This document shows positions 44,011 to 51,278 of a DNA stretch of 64,000 bases, one piece after another (the stretch's first letter is position 1; each line of letters begins with the position of its first letter). Below the pieces are notes generated by a model. That model ran no database searches, was not told where the DNA came from, and was given only the letters and a program-made list of their open reading frames with translations. Position numbers and translations under genes: made by a program. Origin of the DNA: an uncultured Acetatifactor sp. (GTDB lineage: Bacteria > Bacillota > Clostridia > Lachnospirales > Lachnospiraceae); the NCBI GenBank assembly GCA_910589655.1, contig CAJUTJ010000188.1, positions 1-64,000 on the forward strand, read 5' to 3'.

Positions 44011-45108
44011 TTACGCCTGATACTTATATTTTTCACTCTGTGCCTGAATCAATACCTGATCTTCAAAGTAATTGATTTTCATAGCGCTTTTTACCTCAGA
44101 GAGTGTCTGTGCGGCAGTCTCTCTCGCAATATCACTGCCCTTTTTCAACACGTCATATACGGCAGGGATATCCTTCTCCAATTCCTTCCTGCGGCTGCGG
44201 ACAGGCTCCAAAATCTCCTGCATAACATTGTTCAGGAATTTTTTCACCTTCATGTCTCCCAAACCGCCCCGGACATAATGTGCTTTCAACTCATCCAAGT
44301 TCGGATAATCGGGCAGATATCTCTCAAAATGCTCCTGTCTGCAAAATGCATCCAAATACGTAAACACGGTATTTCCTTCCAAATGTCCGGGATCACTCAC
44401 ATACAAATGCTGGGGATCCGTATACATGCTCATCACCTTAGTGCGCACCTCGTCCGCGCTGTCTGCGAGATAGATACAGTTGCCCAGAGATTTACTCATT
44501 TTCGCTTTCCCGTCAATGCCGGGAAGTCTCTGGCAGGCTTCGCTCTCGGGAAGCAGCGCCGCAGGCTCCACCAAAACAGGCTCGTAGACCGTATTGAATT
44601 TGTGCACGATTTCCCTTGTCTGCTCGATCATCGGCAGCTGGTCGCCCCCCACGGGCACGGTAGTTGCCTTGAACGCCGTAATATCGGCTGCTTGGCTGAT
44701 GGGATAGGTAAAAAAGCCAACCGGTATGCTGGCCTCAAAATTCCGCATTTGAATCTCGCTTTTTACCGTAGGATTCCTCTGCAGTCTCGCCACGGTAACC
44801 AAATCCATATAATAAAAGGTCAGTTCACACAGTTCCGAAATCTGGGACTGAATAAATAAGACAGATTTTTCAGGGTCTAAACCGCAGGACATATAATCCA
44901 GCGCCACCTCAATAATATTCTGCCGCACCTTTTCCGGATTCTCAATATTGTCCGTCAACGCCTGCGCGTCGGCGATCATGATAAATGTCTTTTTATATTC
45001 CCCCGAATTCTGTAATTCTACTCTTCTGCGCAATGAACCGGCATAATGGCCCACATGGAGCCTCCCGGTTGGTCTGTCCCCTGTCAATATAATTTTATCC
45101 GTTTTCAT
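44011..45108 (-). CDS. trpS: tryptophanyl-tRNA synthetase
   Basis: The 365-residue class I synthetase has the HIGH-type motif ([10 protein letters not shown], 15-24), [14 protein letters not shown] and the KMSKS loop [11 protein letters not shown]. It is slightly longer than the classical 330-residue enzyme, with an insert around the KMSKS region, as in the divergent TrpRS group of Firmicutes. It charges tRNA-Trp. AAGGAG lies 7 nt before the ATG. I see no T-box leader, because the upstream DNA is a palindromic repeat. Confidence 0.95.
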   Translation of the reverse strand: MKTDKIILTGDRPTGRLHVGHYAGSLRRRVELQNSGEYKKTFIMIADAQALTDNIENPEKVRQNIIEVALDYMSCGLDPEKSVLFIQSQISELCELTFYYMDLVTVARLQRNPTVKSEIQMRNFEASIPVGFFTYPISQAADITAFKATTVPVGGDQLPMIEQTREIVHKFNTVYEPVLVEPAALLPESEACQRLPGIDGKAKMSKSLGNCIYLADSADEVRTKVMSMYTDPQHLYVSDPGHLEGNTVFTYLDAFCRQEHFERYLPDYPNLDELKAHYVRGGLGDMKVKKFLNNVMQEILEPVRSRRKELEKDIPAVYDVLKKGSDIARETAAQTLSEVKSAMKINYFEDQVLIQAQSEKYKYQA

Positions 45109-45160
45109 GAATAATCTCCTTTCTATCCCGGTTCCGTCCCTCCGATTTTGCGAATTCCGT

Positions 45161-45284
45161 GTTACCGTTCACGGCAACCTATGCACAGAAATCGCAAAAC
45201 AGCGATTTCGCACATGTCTGTCTCGTGTTTATCACGCAGAAACAGCGTGAAAACACCTCGCAGCGACAGCGAGTGAACAGTAAC
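45161..45284 (-). repeat. palindromic intergenic element, copy D
   Basis: Inverted orientation. This compact 124-bp form has both ends intact (GTTACCGTTCACGGCAACC and GCGAGTGAACAGTAAC) and all inner hairpins, including GAAATCGC/GCGATTTC and CACGC/GCGTG. It lies upstream of trpS. Confidence 0.85.
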
Positions 45285-45389
45285 ACACATATACATATAA
45301 ATCGCTAAAATATTTACTCTATTGTAGCATTTCCTAAAGAAGAATGCTATAATTATTTGCGAGACAGATAGTCTAAAAGTTCAATTTCC

Positions 45390-45528
45390 GTAACAATTCA
45401 GACCCCCTCCCGCGAAGTCAAAATTGCGTCCCTATGCGATTTTGCGAGACATGCAGGCGCCAAAACGCATTCTTTTGGCGTTTTGTGTGCATTTTCGTAA
45501 CGGTTCAGCGCCTTGTCTGAACTGTTAC
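45390..45528. repeat. second dispersed element, full copy
   Basis: The terminal inverted repeats GTAACAATTCAGAC and GTCTGAACTGTTAC bound 139 bp containing CGAAGTCAAAATT, GCGAGACATGCAGGCGCC and the hairpin CCAAAACGCA/GCGTTTTGTG. Related pieces occur at 34745-34835 and 53645-53705, and its CGCGAAGTCAAA segment also follows copy A at 5610. Confidence 0.75.
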
Positions 45529-45571
45529 CAATTTCCGGCAGGATGGGGTATTAGATAAAGGATGGCTGAAA

Positions 45572-46825
45572 ATGTATAGAAACGGCGAATTTTCACTTTT
45601 TAAAATAGCGGGGGTGCCTTATCTGCTGCCCTTCGGACAGGGAATCGCAAATCATAAAAGGGGCGTTCGGATTAACGATACCGGCATCTATCTATGGGAA
45701 TTATTAAAAGAAGACCTCTCCGAAGAGGAAATCTTATCCCGTTTTACCGCCCGTTACGGCAATTCCGGCGCGGAGCCCTCCGAGCTGGAAGCAGACCTTT
45801 CCCAATTTCTGCAAATGCTCCGCCGGTACGGTATTGTAGTAAACAAATCTCAGGAAGTCTCAAACGGTTCCGGCAATTGCCTGACCATTTCCGAAGCATG
45901 TGCCGCTCCGGCTGCCTCCCCCCGCCGGGAGGCAGCTCCACAGGTATCTCCCTACACTTTCGATATCCCGTGTCCGGACCGGCATTCTCTCCGAATCGGC
46001 GGGCTGACTCTCATGCTCCGCGGCCCCCAATCGGTTTTCTCTCCGGAATTCAATGCTTTTGAAATTCCGGCCGCATCCCATGTCCACCAGACCGTAACCG
46101 TAACAGAACAGATTCCCCCGCCTCCTCACGACGGCAGAATGCTGCTGCAGGATAAGGAATTAATCGTATGGGAAAGCGATTTGCAGTACGTCTTCCATTT
46201 CCCTGCCGCTCCGGGAATCCGACAGGCCCGTCTGACAAAAGACGGCAGGGATGCCTGTTATTACTGCTGCCCCCCTTACACAGATGCATTCCGGCAGGAT
46301 TTATTCCATGCCATCCGGCTTTCCTTCCTTTACCTTGCCCAGCTGCACCACATGGCAGTTCTGCACTCTGCTTCCTTGCTTTACCGGGATAGGGCATGGC
46401 TCTTTTCGGGGCACTCCGGCGCGGGAAAATCTACCCACACCAATCTGTGGAGAGAACTTTACCATGTTCCGCTGCTCAACGGGGATCTGAATCTGCTTTC
46501 CATAGAAGACGGACTGCCCATTGTCCACGGCCTGCCGTGGTGCGGCACCTCCGGCATTTCTGATACGGCCTCCCACCCCTTGGGGGGCATCCTGCTTGTA
46601 AAAAAAGCATCGGAAAATCATTGCGTATCTCTCTCCGACGACAAAGCACGGCTGCTGGTGTCCCAACGACTGATTTCTCCCAGCTGGACGGAAACGCTAT
46701 TGCGGAAAAATCTTGACTTTGCAGAGGCGCTTGCTCCCCATATCCTGATACGACGGCTATATTGTACGAAAAATCGTGATGCCGCAGAGACGGCCAAAAA
46801 GGCCATCGACGACTATTTACTATGA
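45572..46825 (+). CDS. PqqD-like leader-recognition domain fused to HPr-kinase-like kinase
   Basis: The 417-residue protein has an N-terminal PqqD-type domain (about 8-92: I-N-D-T-G-I-Y-L-W-E-L-L, then E-E-E-I-L-S-R-F and a final Y-G-I-V-V) and a C-terminal HPr kinase-like domain. The kinase has Walker A GHSGAGKST (280-288), NGD with Asp305, and GLPWCGTSG (320-328). PqqD domains bind RiPP leader peptides. HprK homologues in some lasso-peptide clusters phosphorylate the precursor. It lies next to four leader-bearing genes and converges on their exporter gene, so I infer a modifying kinase. AAAGGATGG precedes the ATG. Confidence 0.85.
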   Translation: MYRNGEFSLFKIAGVPYLLPFGQGIANHKRGVRINDTGIYLWELLKEDLSEEEILSRFTARYGNSGAEPSELEADLSQFLQMLRRYGIVVNKSQEVSNGSGNCLTISEACAAPAASPRREAAPQVSPYTFDIPCPDRHSLRIGGLTLMLRGPQSVFSPEFNAFEIPAASHVHQTVTVTEQIPPPPHDGRMLLQDKELIVWESDLQYVFHFPAAPGIRQARLTKDGRDACYYCCPPYTDAFRQDLFHAIRLSFLYLAQLHHMAVLHSASLLYRDRAWLFSGHSGAGKSTHTNLWRELYHVPLLNGDLNLLSIEDGLPIVHGLPWCGTSGISDTASHPLGGILLVKKASENHCVSLSDDKARLLVSQRLISPSWTETLLRKNLDFAEALAPHILIRRLYCTKNRDAAETAKKAIDDYLL

Positions 46826-46899
46826 AAGCCCCGGACGGCGGCCATGTGGATGGGCATGCTTGCATGCACAGCCACATGGACATCGGACGGACAAGCCCG

Positions 46900-48675
46900 T
46901 CAAAACACCCTCGCCATCTCTTGGATTTCGGCATCGTCCAGCAGCACACATTTTTTGTCCCGGATGGCATATACACGGGTACATGCTTCCAGAACCGTAG
47001 GACGGTGGGTAGTGACGATACAGGTTCTGGGATATCTGTCCTGCATAATATTTTTCAGCACTTTTCTCTCCGTAGCCACATCAAGAGCCGAGGTCGCTTC
47101 ATCCAAAAGCAGCAACGGTGATTTCCGCAGCAAAGCCCGGGCAATGGAAAGGCGCTGGGCTTGTCCCTCGGAAAAGCCGCCTCCCCGTTCCTTGACCTCG
47201 CTGTCAATTCCGGCCGGAAGCTTTTCCACAAACTCCCATGCACAAGCCAGCCTCAACGCCTCTATGATCTCCTCGTCGGAGGCATCCGGCTTCACATTCC
47301 GCATGTTGTCCGCTATGGTTCCGGAAAACATAGTGTTTCCCTGCGGCACATAGGAAAACAGTTTTCTGGTGGAGGGCGTCAGCGGAATTCTCTCCTCCCC
47401 TTTCCCGAATTCCCCGCCGCAAAGCACTGCCTGCCCGCCCTGAGACTGCATCAGGGAAAGGATCAAACGAAGCATGGTGGTCTTGCCCTCTCCAGAAGGG
47501 CCTACCAATGCCACAATCTCATGGGGACGAGCTTCCATGGACGCTTGACAGAAGACTTGTGTTCCGGTCTTATAAGCATAATCCATCTCCCGTAATTCCA
47601 GACCGATTCCCCGGCTTCTATGCGCCTCAAAGAATGCATCCGCTTCATCGTTATGGCTGTAGTCCTCCCTTGGCATCTCCACAATATCCATCAGACGCCC
47701 CGCCGAAGTGGTCAGTCCGATAGCCGTGGGAATCAAAGAAGTCAAATTGTGCAGTGTTCCCGTCAAAGTCCCCGACAGACTCAGGAACATGGTCATGGTT
47801 CCATAGCTGATAGCTCCGCTCCATACTCTGTAAATTCCCCATCCGTAAGCGGCATAGGAGACCAGCAGCCCCACGGCGGACAGCAGAATGGAAGTCCCCA
47901 TAGCCATTCTCTGGAACCCCAGCCGCATGTCAATATATTCCTTTTGATAAGATTTCAGCTTTTCCACATAGAGAGGAATCAAGTTGAACGCCTTGATGGT
48001 CTGGATATTGGAAAAGGTCTCCTGATTAAATCCGGACATTTTCGCGCTCATAGCCGCACTCTTTTTATTATTGTTCACCATGCGGTTCATAAGCGTCTTC
48101 GACAGAATCAGGCTCACAGGCATCCCCAGAAAGGCAAACAAGGCAAAAGAAGCGTCATAATAAATCACCATGACAAAGGCGCTGATAAACCGGAAAGAAA
48201 ATATGATGAGATTGGGAAGAAAATTCAATACCCCGTTGGAAATATTGGAGGCATCCGACCCCCATCTGGTCAACAAATCTCCCGTATGATAATTGGTAAG
48301 AGATTCCCAATCGGTCACAAGTATCTTGGCAAAAATATCCGATTTGATTTCCGCATCCACCCTCATACTCAAATAGCTGGAAGCATAATCCGACAGCTTC
48401 GACAAGAAATTGTTCCCGACTCCCAAACCTATCATAATGCAAAAGGTCTGTACTACCCTCCCCGCCTGATGCCCCGTGATAATGTCCACCAGATTTCTGG
48501 AAACCAAGCTGGAAAAGAGGGATATTCCTGTGGTAAATATCCCCAAAAATGTATAGAAAAACATGACCATCCAATATTTTCTCACATACTGGTAGATCCA
48601 CTTTGTCTGCACCCACATTTCCTGAAGGCGGCCTGCCTGAATACGCTTTATAATAAACTTTATCTTTTCTTTCAT
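46900..48675 (-). CDS. ABC exporter, fused permease and ATPase, no peptidase domain
   Basis: The 591-residue half-transporter has six membrane helices (about 35-330) and a nucleotide-binding domain with Walker A GPSGEGKTTM, signature FSEGQAQRL (a Ser-Glu variant of SGGQ) and Walker B LLLLDEATSALD. It lacks the N-terminal C39 peptidase found in many bacteriocin exporters, so any leader removal must happen elsewhere. It follows the four leader-bearing genes on the same strand, past a strong hairpin. ATG at 48675 has AGAGG 7 nt upstream. Confidence 0.9.
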   Translation of the reverse strand: MKEKIKFIIKRIQAGRLQEMWVQTKWIYQYVRKYWMVMFFYTFLGIFTTGISLFSSLVSRNLVDIITGHQAGRVVQTFCIMIGLGVGNNFLSKLSDYASSYLSMRVDAEIKSDIFAKILVTDWESLTNYHTGDLLTRWGSDASNISNGVLNFLPNLIIFSFRFISAFVMVIYYDASFALFAFLGMPVSLILSKTLMNRMVNNNKKSAAMSAKMSGFNQETFSNIQTIKAFNLIPLYVEKLKSYQKEYIDMRLGFQRMAMGTSILLSAVGLLVSYAAYGWGIYRVWSGAISYGTMTMFLSLSGTLTGTLHNLTSLIPTAIGLTTSAGRLMDIVEMPREDYSHNDEADAFFEAHRSRGIGLELREMDYAYKTGTQVFCQASMEARPHEIVALVGPSGEGKTTMLRLILSLMQSQGGQAVLCGGEFGKGEERIPLTPSTRKLFSYVPQGNTMFSGTIADNMRNVKPDASDEEIIEALRLACAWEFVEKLPAGIDSEVKERGGGFSEGQAQRLSIARALLRKSPLLLLDEATSALDVATERKVLKNIMQDRYPRTCIVTTHRPTVLEACTRVYAIRDKKCVLLDDAEIQEMARVF

Positions 48676-48828
48676 CAATATACCTCTTGAAGGCTTAAAA
48701 CCTTCCGGTGAACATGATATCCGGTAAAAATCCGCAGTATCGTTTTTCATCGGCAAGGCGGACGAGAGACCATGCGGTCAAGTACATTGACACTTCCTGA
48801 CATAACGATTGTCTTTCCTATAAGGTAA

Positions 48829-48858
48829 AGGGCAGTGTTGAATCGCCAACACTGCCCT
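48829..48858 (-). terminator. strong hairpin between precursor genes and exporter
   Basis: The perfect 12-bp stem AGGGCAGTGTTG/CAACACTGCCCT (48829-48840, 48847-48858) has a 6-nt loop. On the minus strand it is followed by TTTACCTTATAGG, a weak T-tract. It lies 78 bases after the last precursor gene and should act as a partial terminator or 3'-end stabiliser, giving more precursor than exporter transcript. Confidence 0.7.
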
Positions 48859-48935
48859 GAAATGCCTTGTATCCAGAAATACTTTCTTTCAAAAAAGATT
48901 CGCTAAAAATGCCTGCCGCATGCATTTACGTCAAA

Positions 48936-49379
48936 TTAGTTTCCATTCGCACCGTTGCCCTGCACATTCACCTGCCAATCACAATTCGTACATGTTATAG
49001 TAGCGGTTAAGCTCTTTGTCGTGGCTTCATCCCCGGTGCCAATCCATACTTTAAAGGAAGTATCATCCCCTGACTTATAGCCATTGGCATGGGATGTACG
49101 GGTAACGGTAACCACATTACCGCTGATCGAACAAGCCCAGTTATTTTCTGCAGATGCTGAGGTAACAGGCGCCGAACAAGTGATTTGAACCGTATAACCT
49201 GCCGAAATATGCTCCACACTTGTAGAGTGCACATTGTGTACCTCAAAAATATGCTTTCCGTCTACATAATCCTGCGTTGAAATAATTGTCGGTGCCCAGC
49301 AATTGCCTCCGCTGGCCGCATACACCCCTTCTGCAAGCTCCTCGTTTGCCAGAACTATTGGTTTCTCATAATACTTCAT
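48936..49379 (-). CDS. leader-bearing precursor-like protein 1 (beta-rich core)
   Basis: The 147-residue protein has residues 1-24 forming the shared leader (MKYYEKPIVLANEELAEG, then VYAASG). The remainder, about 123 residues, is Thr/Ser-rich with alternating hydrophobics typical of a beta-sandwich (YTVQITCSAPV, NVVTVTRTSH, TSFKVWIGTG). Cysteines are at 27, 68, 83, 130 and 133, the last two as CTNC. There is no Sec signal or membrane segment. AGGGGG lies before the ATG. It is the last of four tandem genes with the same leader and the closest to the exporter. I infer a modified and exported protein. Confidence 0.8.
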   Translation of the reverse strand: MKYYEKPIVLANEELAEGVYAASGGNCWAPTIISTQDYVDGKHIFEVHNVHSTSVEHISAGYTVQITCSAPVTSASAENNWACSISGNVVTVTRTSHANGYKSGDDTSFKVWIGTGDEATTKSLTATITCTNCDWQVNVQGNGANGN

Positions 49380-49464
49380 TTTCTGCCCCCTTTTCCACAC
49401 TGCCCTTTTCCATGTCGGAGCCTGCCGGCGCAGTGTGACCACAGACTCCGTAATACAATTAATT

Positions 49465-49845
49465 TCACTGAACCGTAACAGAATCGCTGCTATAGGATAC
49501 AGCGATTATAAGTTCAATCTTATCTCCCGCAGGAATGGTTCCCCCGCTGCCGGGTTCTATTGTAATCGTGCTTCCGCTCAGCGAAGCATTGGCCGTCCAA
49601 GTGTCATAGGTCTTCGCCTCTGTAGCCGTGCCGGATGTAACGGAAAGGACTACCGTCCAGTCCGAAGACGGTTCGCTGCCGGAATTCACTATGGCTACTT
49701 TATAGGTATTCACTTTATAATATTGGTTGCCTTCTGTCTCCAATGTCACACTTGCCGCGGAAACGACACCCGTACCGCTGGCCGCATAAACGCCTTCTGC
49801 AAGTTCCTCGTTAGCCAGTACTACCGGCCGCACATATTTTTCCAT
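49465..49845 (-). CDS. leader-bearing precursor-like protein 2 (CBM2-like core)
   Basis: The 126-residue protein shares leader residues 1-24 with its neighbours (PVVLANEELAEGVYAASG). The core resembles a small family-2 carbohydrate-binding module: YKVAIVNSGS, then SSDWTVVLSVTSG, DTWTANASLSG and TIPAGDKIELIIAVSYSS, with the spaced Trp residues of that fold. This likeness is from pattern only. It has no cysteine at all, so disulphide or thioether chemistry cannot be the shared purpose of the system. AGGG is 7 nt from the ATG at 49845. Confidence 0.8.
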   Translation of the reverse strand: MEKYVRPVVLANEELAEGVYAASGTGVVSAASVTLETEGNQYYKVNTYKVAIVNSGSEPSSDWTVVLSVTSGTATEAKTYDTWTANASLSGSTITIEPGSGGTIPAGDKIELIIAVSYSSDSVTVQ

Positions 49846-49955
49846 TTTCTGTCCCTTCATTCGCTACTGTCGGTCTGACAGCCTGACACATTGTCTGTCC
49901 GGATTTTCAACTGCCACATTAGATTCGCCACACACAGACACAGCCATACCGACGG

Positions 49956-50023
49956 AAATCTTACTTACAAAGCATAAACCCATCCTGCAAAATCTTACTT
50001 ACAAAGCATAAACCCGTCCTGCA
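49956..50023. repeat. 34-bp direct repeat, 2 copies
   Basis: Two nearly identical units begin AAATCTTACTTACAAAGC at 49956 and 49990, each ending ATCCTGC or GTCCTGC. They lie in the 212-base gap between precursors 3 and 2, suggesting a recent slip-strand duplication in a region that may itself have arisen by gene duplication. Confidence 0.8.
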
Positions 50024-50057
50024 TAATCAATCCTGTATCCGGAATCCGGTACACCCA

Positions 50058-50483
50058 CTAATGCTGGCCACAGTTGTAATTGCAGGAAAGCACCGCTCCG
50101 GTAACGGCTAACCCCTCACCGGACGTTACGATAACATCTCCCAAACCGATATTATCCTGTGGGTTATTATGATAGCTGTATCTGATACTAATGGAACTGC
50201 TTCCGTCACCGCTATCCAAATCGCCGTTGGAATCCACATAGTTTACATCCTGATTAAAAAACAATGTCAATACCTGTACACCGCTGTGATGCCCGTTGCC
50301 CGCAGCATGAACCCCGTTAACCTGAATACGGTAATCCTCTCTGCCGGTTTCCGGTGTCTGGTGAATATATGCCGAAACCGTATAACAGTCCTCATCGCCC
50401 CCGTCGGCAATACCGCTGGCTGCGTATACGCCTTCCGCCAATTCCTCATTTACAAGCACAATCGGCTTTACATAAGTTTTCAT
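50058..50483 (-). CDS. leader-bearing precursor-like protein 3 (beta-rich core)
   Basis: The 141-residue protein has the shared leader (MKTYVKPIVLVNEELAEG, then VYAASG), here with Val at position 11. The core is acidic and beta-rich (DYRIQVNGVHAAG, VQVLTLFFNQDVN, SSISIRYSYHN, LGDVIVTSGEGLAVTG) with Cys 33, 134 and 138 (C-N-Y-N-C). The IRYSYHN and TGAVLSC segments suggest a beta-sandwich related to protein 2. ATG at 50483 follows GGGGGCTGACA. Confidence 0.8.
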   Translation of the reverse strand: MKTYVKPIVLVNEELAEGVYAASGIADGGDEDCYTVSAYIHQTPETGREDYRIQVNGVHAAGNGHHSGVQVLTLFFNQDVNYVDSNGDLDSGDGSSSISIRYSYHNNPQDNIGLGDVIVTSGEGLAVTGAVLSCNYNCGQH

Positions 50484-50590
50484 TGTCAGCCCCCATTTCT
50501 ACACTGCTTTTGTATCAATCGAAGCCTGCGGATGCAGCGCAGACACAGACTCCACATACCGTTACCAATTTCCTTATGCCTACCCCGTTG

Positions 50591-50938
50591 TCACATCGCC
50601 CAATCCGAAACAGTATCTTCAGGCTCATATCCCTTTCTCTCCCATGAAGGCATCCTGTTCCCGTTATCAACATCATAAGAAGCCGCATTTCCGGATTCTA
50701 TATAATGGCTCTGCAATCCGCACCCTTCCGCAGTATACGCGGGACACCCAAGACACCCGAACTGCTGCCTATAACCTCTTCCCTCAGGTCCCCACTGTGA
50801 ATAATCAGGTGCCTGAAAAACACCCTGCATATGCTTACTGTCACATTTAGGCCCTTCACCTGCATTTCCGCTTGCCGCATAGATCCCTTCTGCCAACTCT
50901 TCGTTTGCCAGCACAAATGGCTTTACATAATTTTCCAC
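50591..50938 (-). CDS. leader-bearing precursor-like protein 4 (Cys-rich core)
   Basis: The 115-residue protein is first in the precursor operon. It starts at GTG (50938), with AAGGAGG 8 nt upstream. This start, not the ATG at 50968, lines the leader up exactly with the other three (MENYVKPFVLANEELAEG, then IYAASG). The core is different: Gly/Tyr-rich with Cys 32, 62, 65 and 73 (FGCLGCPAYTAEGCGL), and an acidic tail ending SDWAM. No membrane segment is present. The unrelated core behind an almost identical leader is the strongest sign of modular leader/core evolution. Confidence 0.8.
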   Translation of the reverse strand: MENYVKPFVLANEELAEGIYAASGNAGEGPKCDSKHMQGVFQAPDYSQWGPEGRGYRQQFGCLGCPAYTAEGCGLQSHYIESGNAASYDVDNGNRMPSWERKGYEPEDTVSDWAM

Positions 50939-51002
50939 TCTTCCCCTCCTTCTCATCATTGTATGCATTTTATAAAATAAAAATTTTGTTTTCTCTGTTT
51001 CT

Positions 51003-51031
51003 ACTATAGTATACTTATTTTAGAGTGTCAA
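51003..51031 (-). promoter_or_regulatory. near-consensus promoter of the precursor operon
   Basis: On the minus strand a perfect TTGACA (51026-51031) and TATAGT (51003-51008) are spaced by 17 bases. An overlapping TATACT offers a second -10. Transcription would begin near 50996, about 58 bases before the GTG start of precursor 4. It lies just downstream of palindromic copy E. Confidence 0.75.
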
Positions 51032-51069
51032 GACATAAGCCGCCTTTTCAGCCATGGAATTGTGACAGT

Positions 51070-51223
51070 GTTACTTTTCACCCCCACACCACCGCGAGAC
51101 ATTTTCACGCGTTTTTTGCGTGATCAAACCAAAGCGATTAGAATAATCGCTTGGATGCCGTGCGCGAAACCGCTGTTTTGCGGTTTCTGTGCATAGGTTG
51201 CTGTGAACGAAGTGAACAGTAAC
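51070..51223 (+). repeat. palindromic intergenic element, copy E
   Basis: The long variant (154 bp) runs from GTTACTTTTCACCCCC to GAACGAAGTGAACAGTAAC and includes the extra AAGCGATT/AATCGCTT hairpin shared with copy C. It separates the nucleotidyltransferase/glycosyltransferase operon from the precursor operon. The flanks of the 340-base gap hold only the precursor promoter. Confidence 0.85.
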
Positions 51224-51278
51224 TGACAGCAAGTTCAATCCGGCGGCCTGTCTAAATCGTTATGCCGACACTTGCGGT

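Larger units (their letters stand above)
45109..45571. other. trpS-kinase divergent gap with two repeat elements
   Basis: Contains inverted palindromic copy D (45161-45284), an inverted repeat TAGCATT/AATGCTA (45325-45331, 45343-45349) next to a TATAAT (45348-45353), and a full copy of the second element (45390-45528) with ends GTAACAATTCAGAC and GTCTGAACTGTTAC. No convincing -35 accompanies the TATAAT. No gene is present. Confidence 0.6.

Noticed and set aside
45121..45140. Possible T-box antiterminator upstream of trpS
   Set aside because: Minus strand GGGACGGAACCGGG only loosely resembles the T-box core, there is no room for a specifier loop, and a palindromic repeat fills the rest of the leader.
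47620..48690. 356-residue open frame opposite the ABC exporter
   Set aside because: A shadow frame. The product is His/Gln/Arg-rich without domains, and the exporter on the other strand has all ABC motifs.
48936..50938. Leader of the four small proteins read as a Sec or lipoprotein signal peptide
   Set aside because: It has acidic residues (N-E-E-L-A-E-G), lacks a hydrophobic core and has no lipobox.
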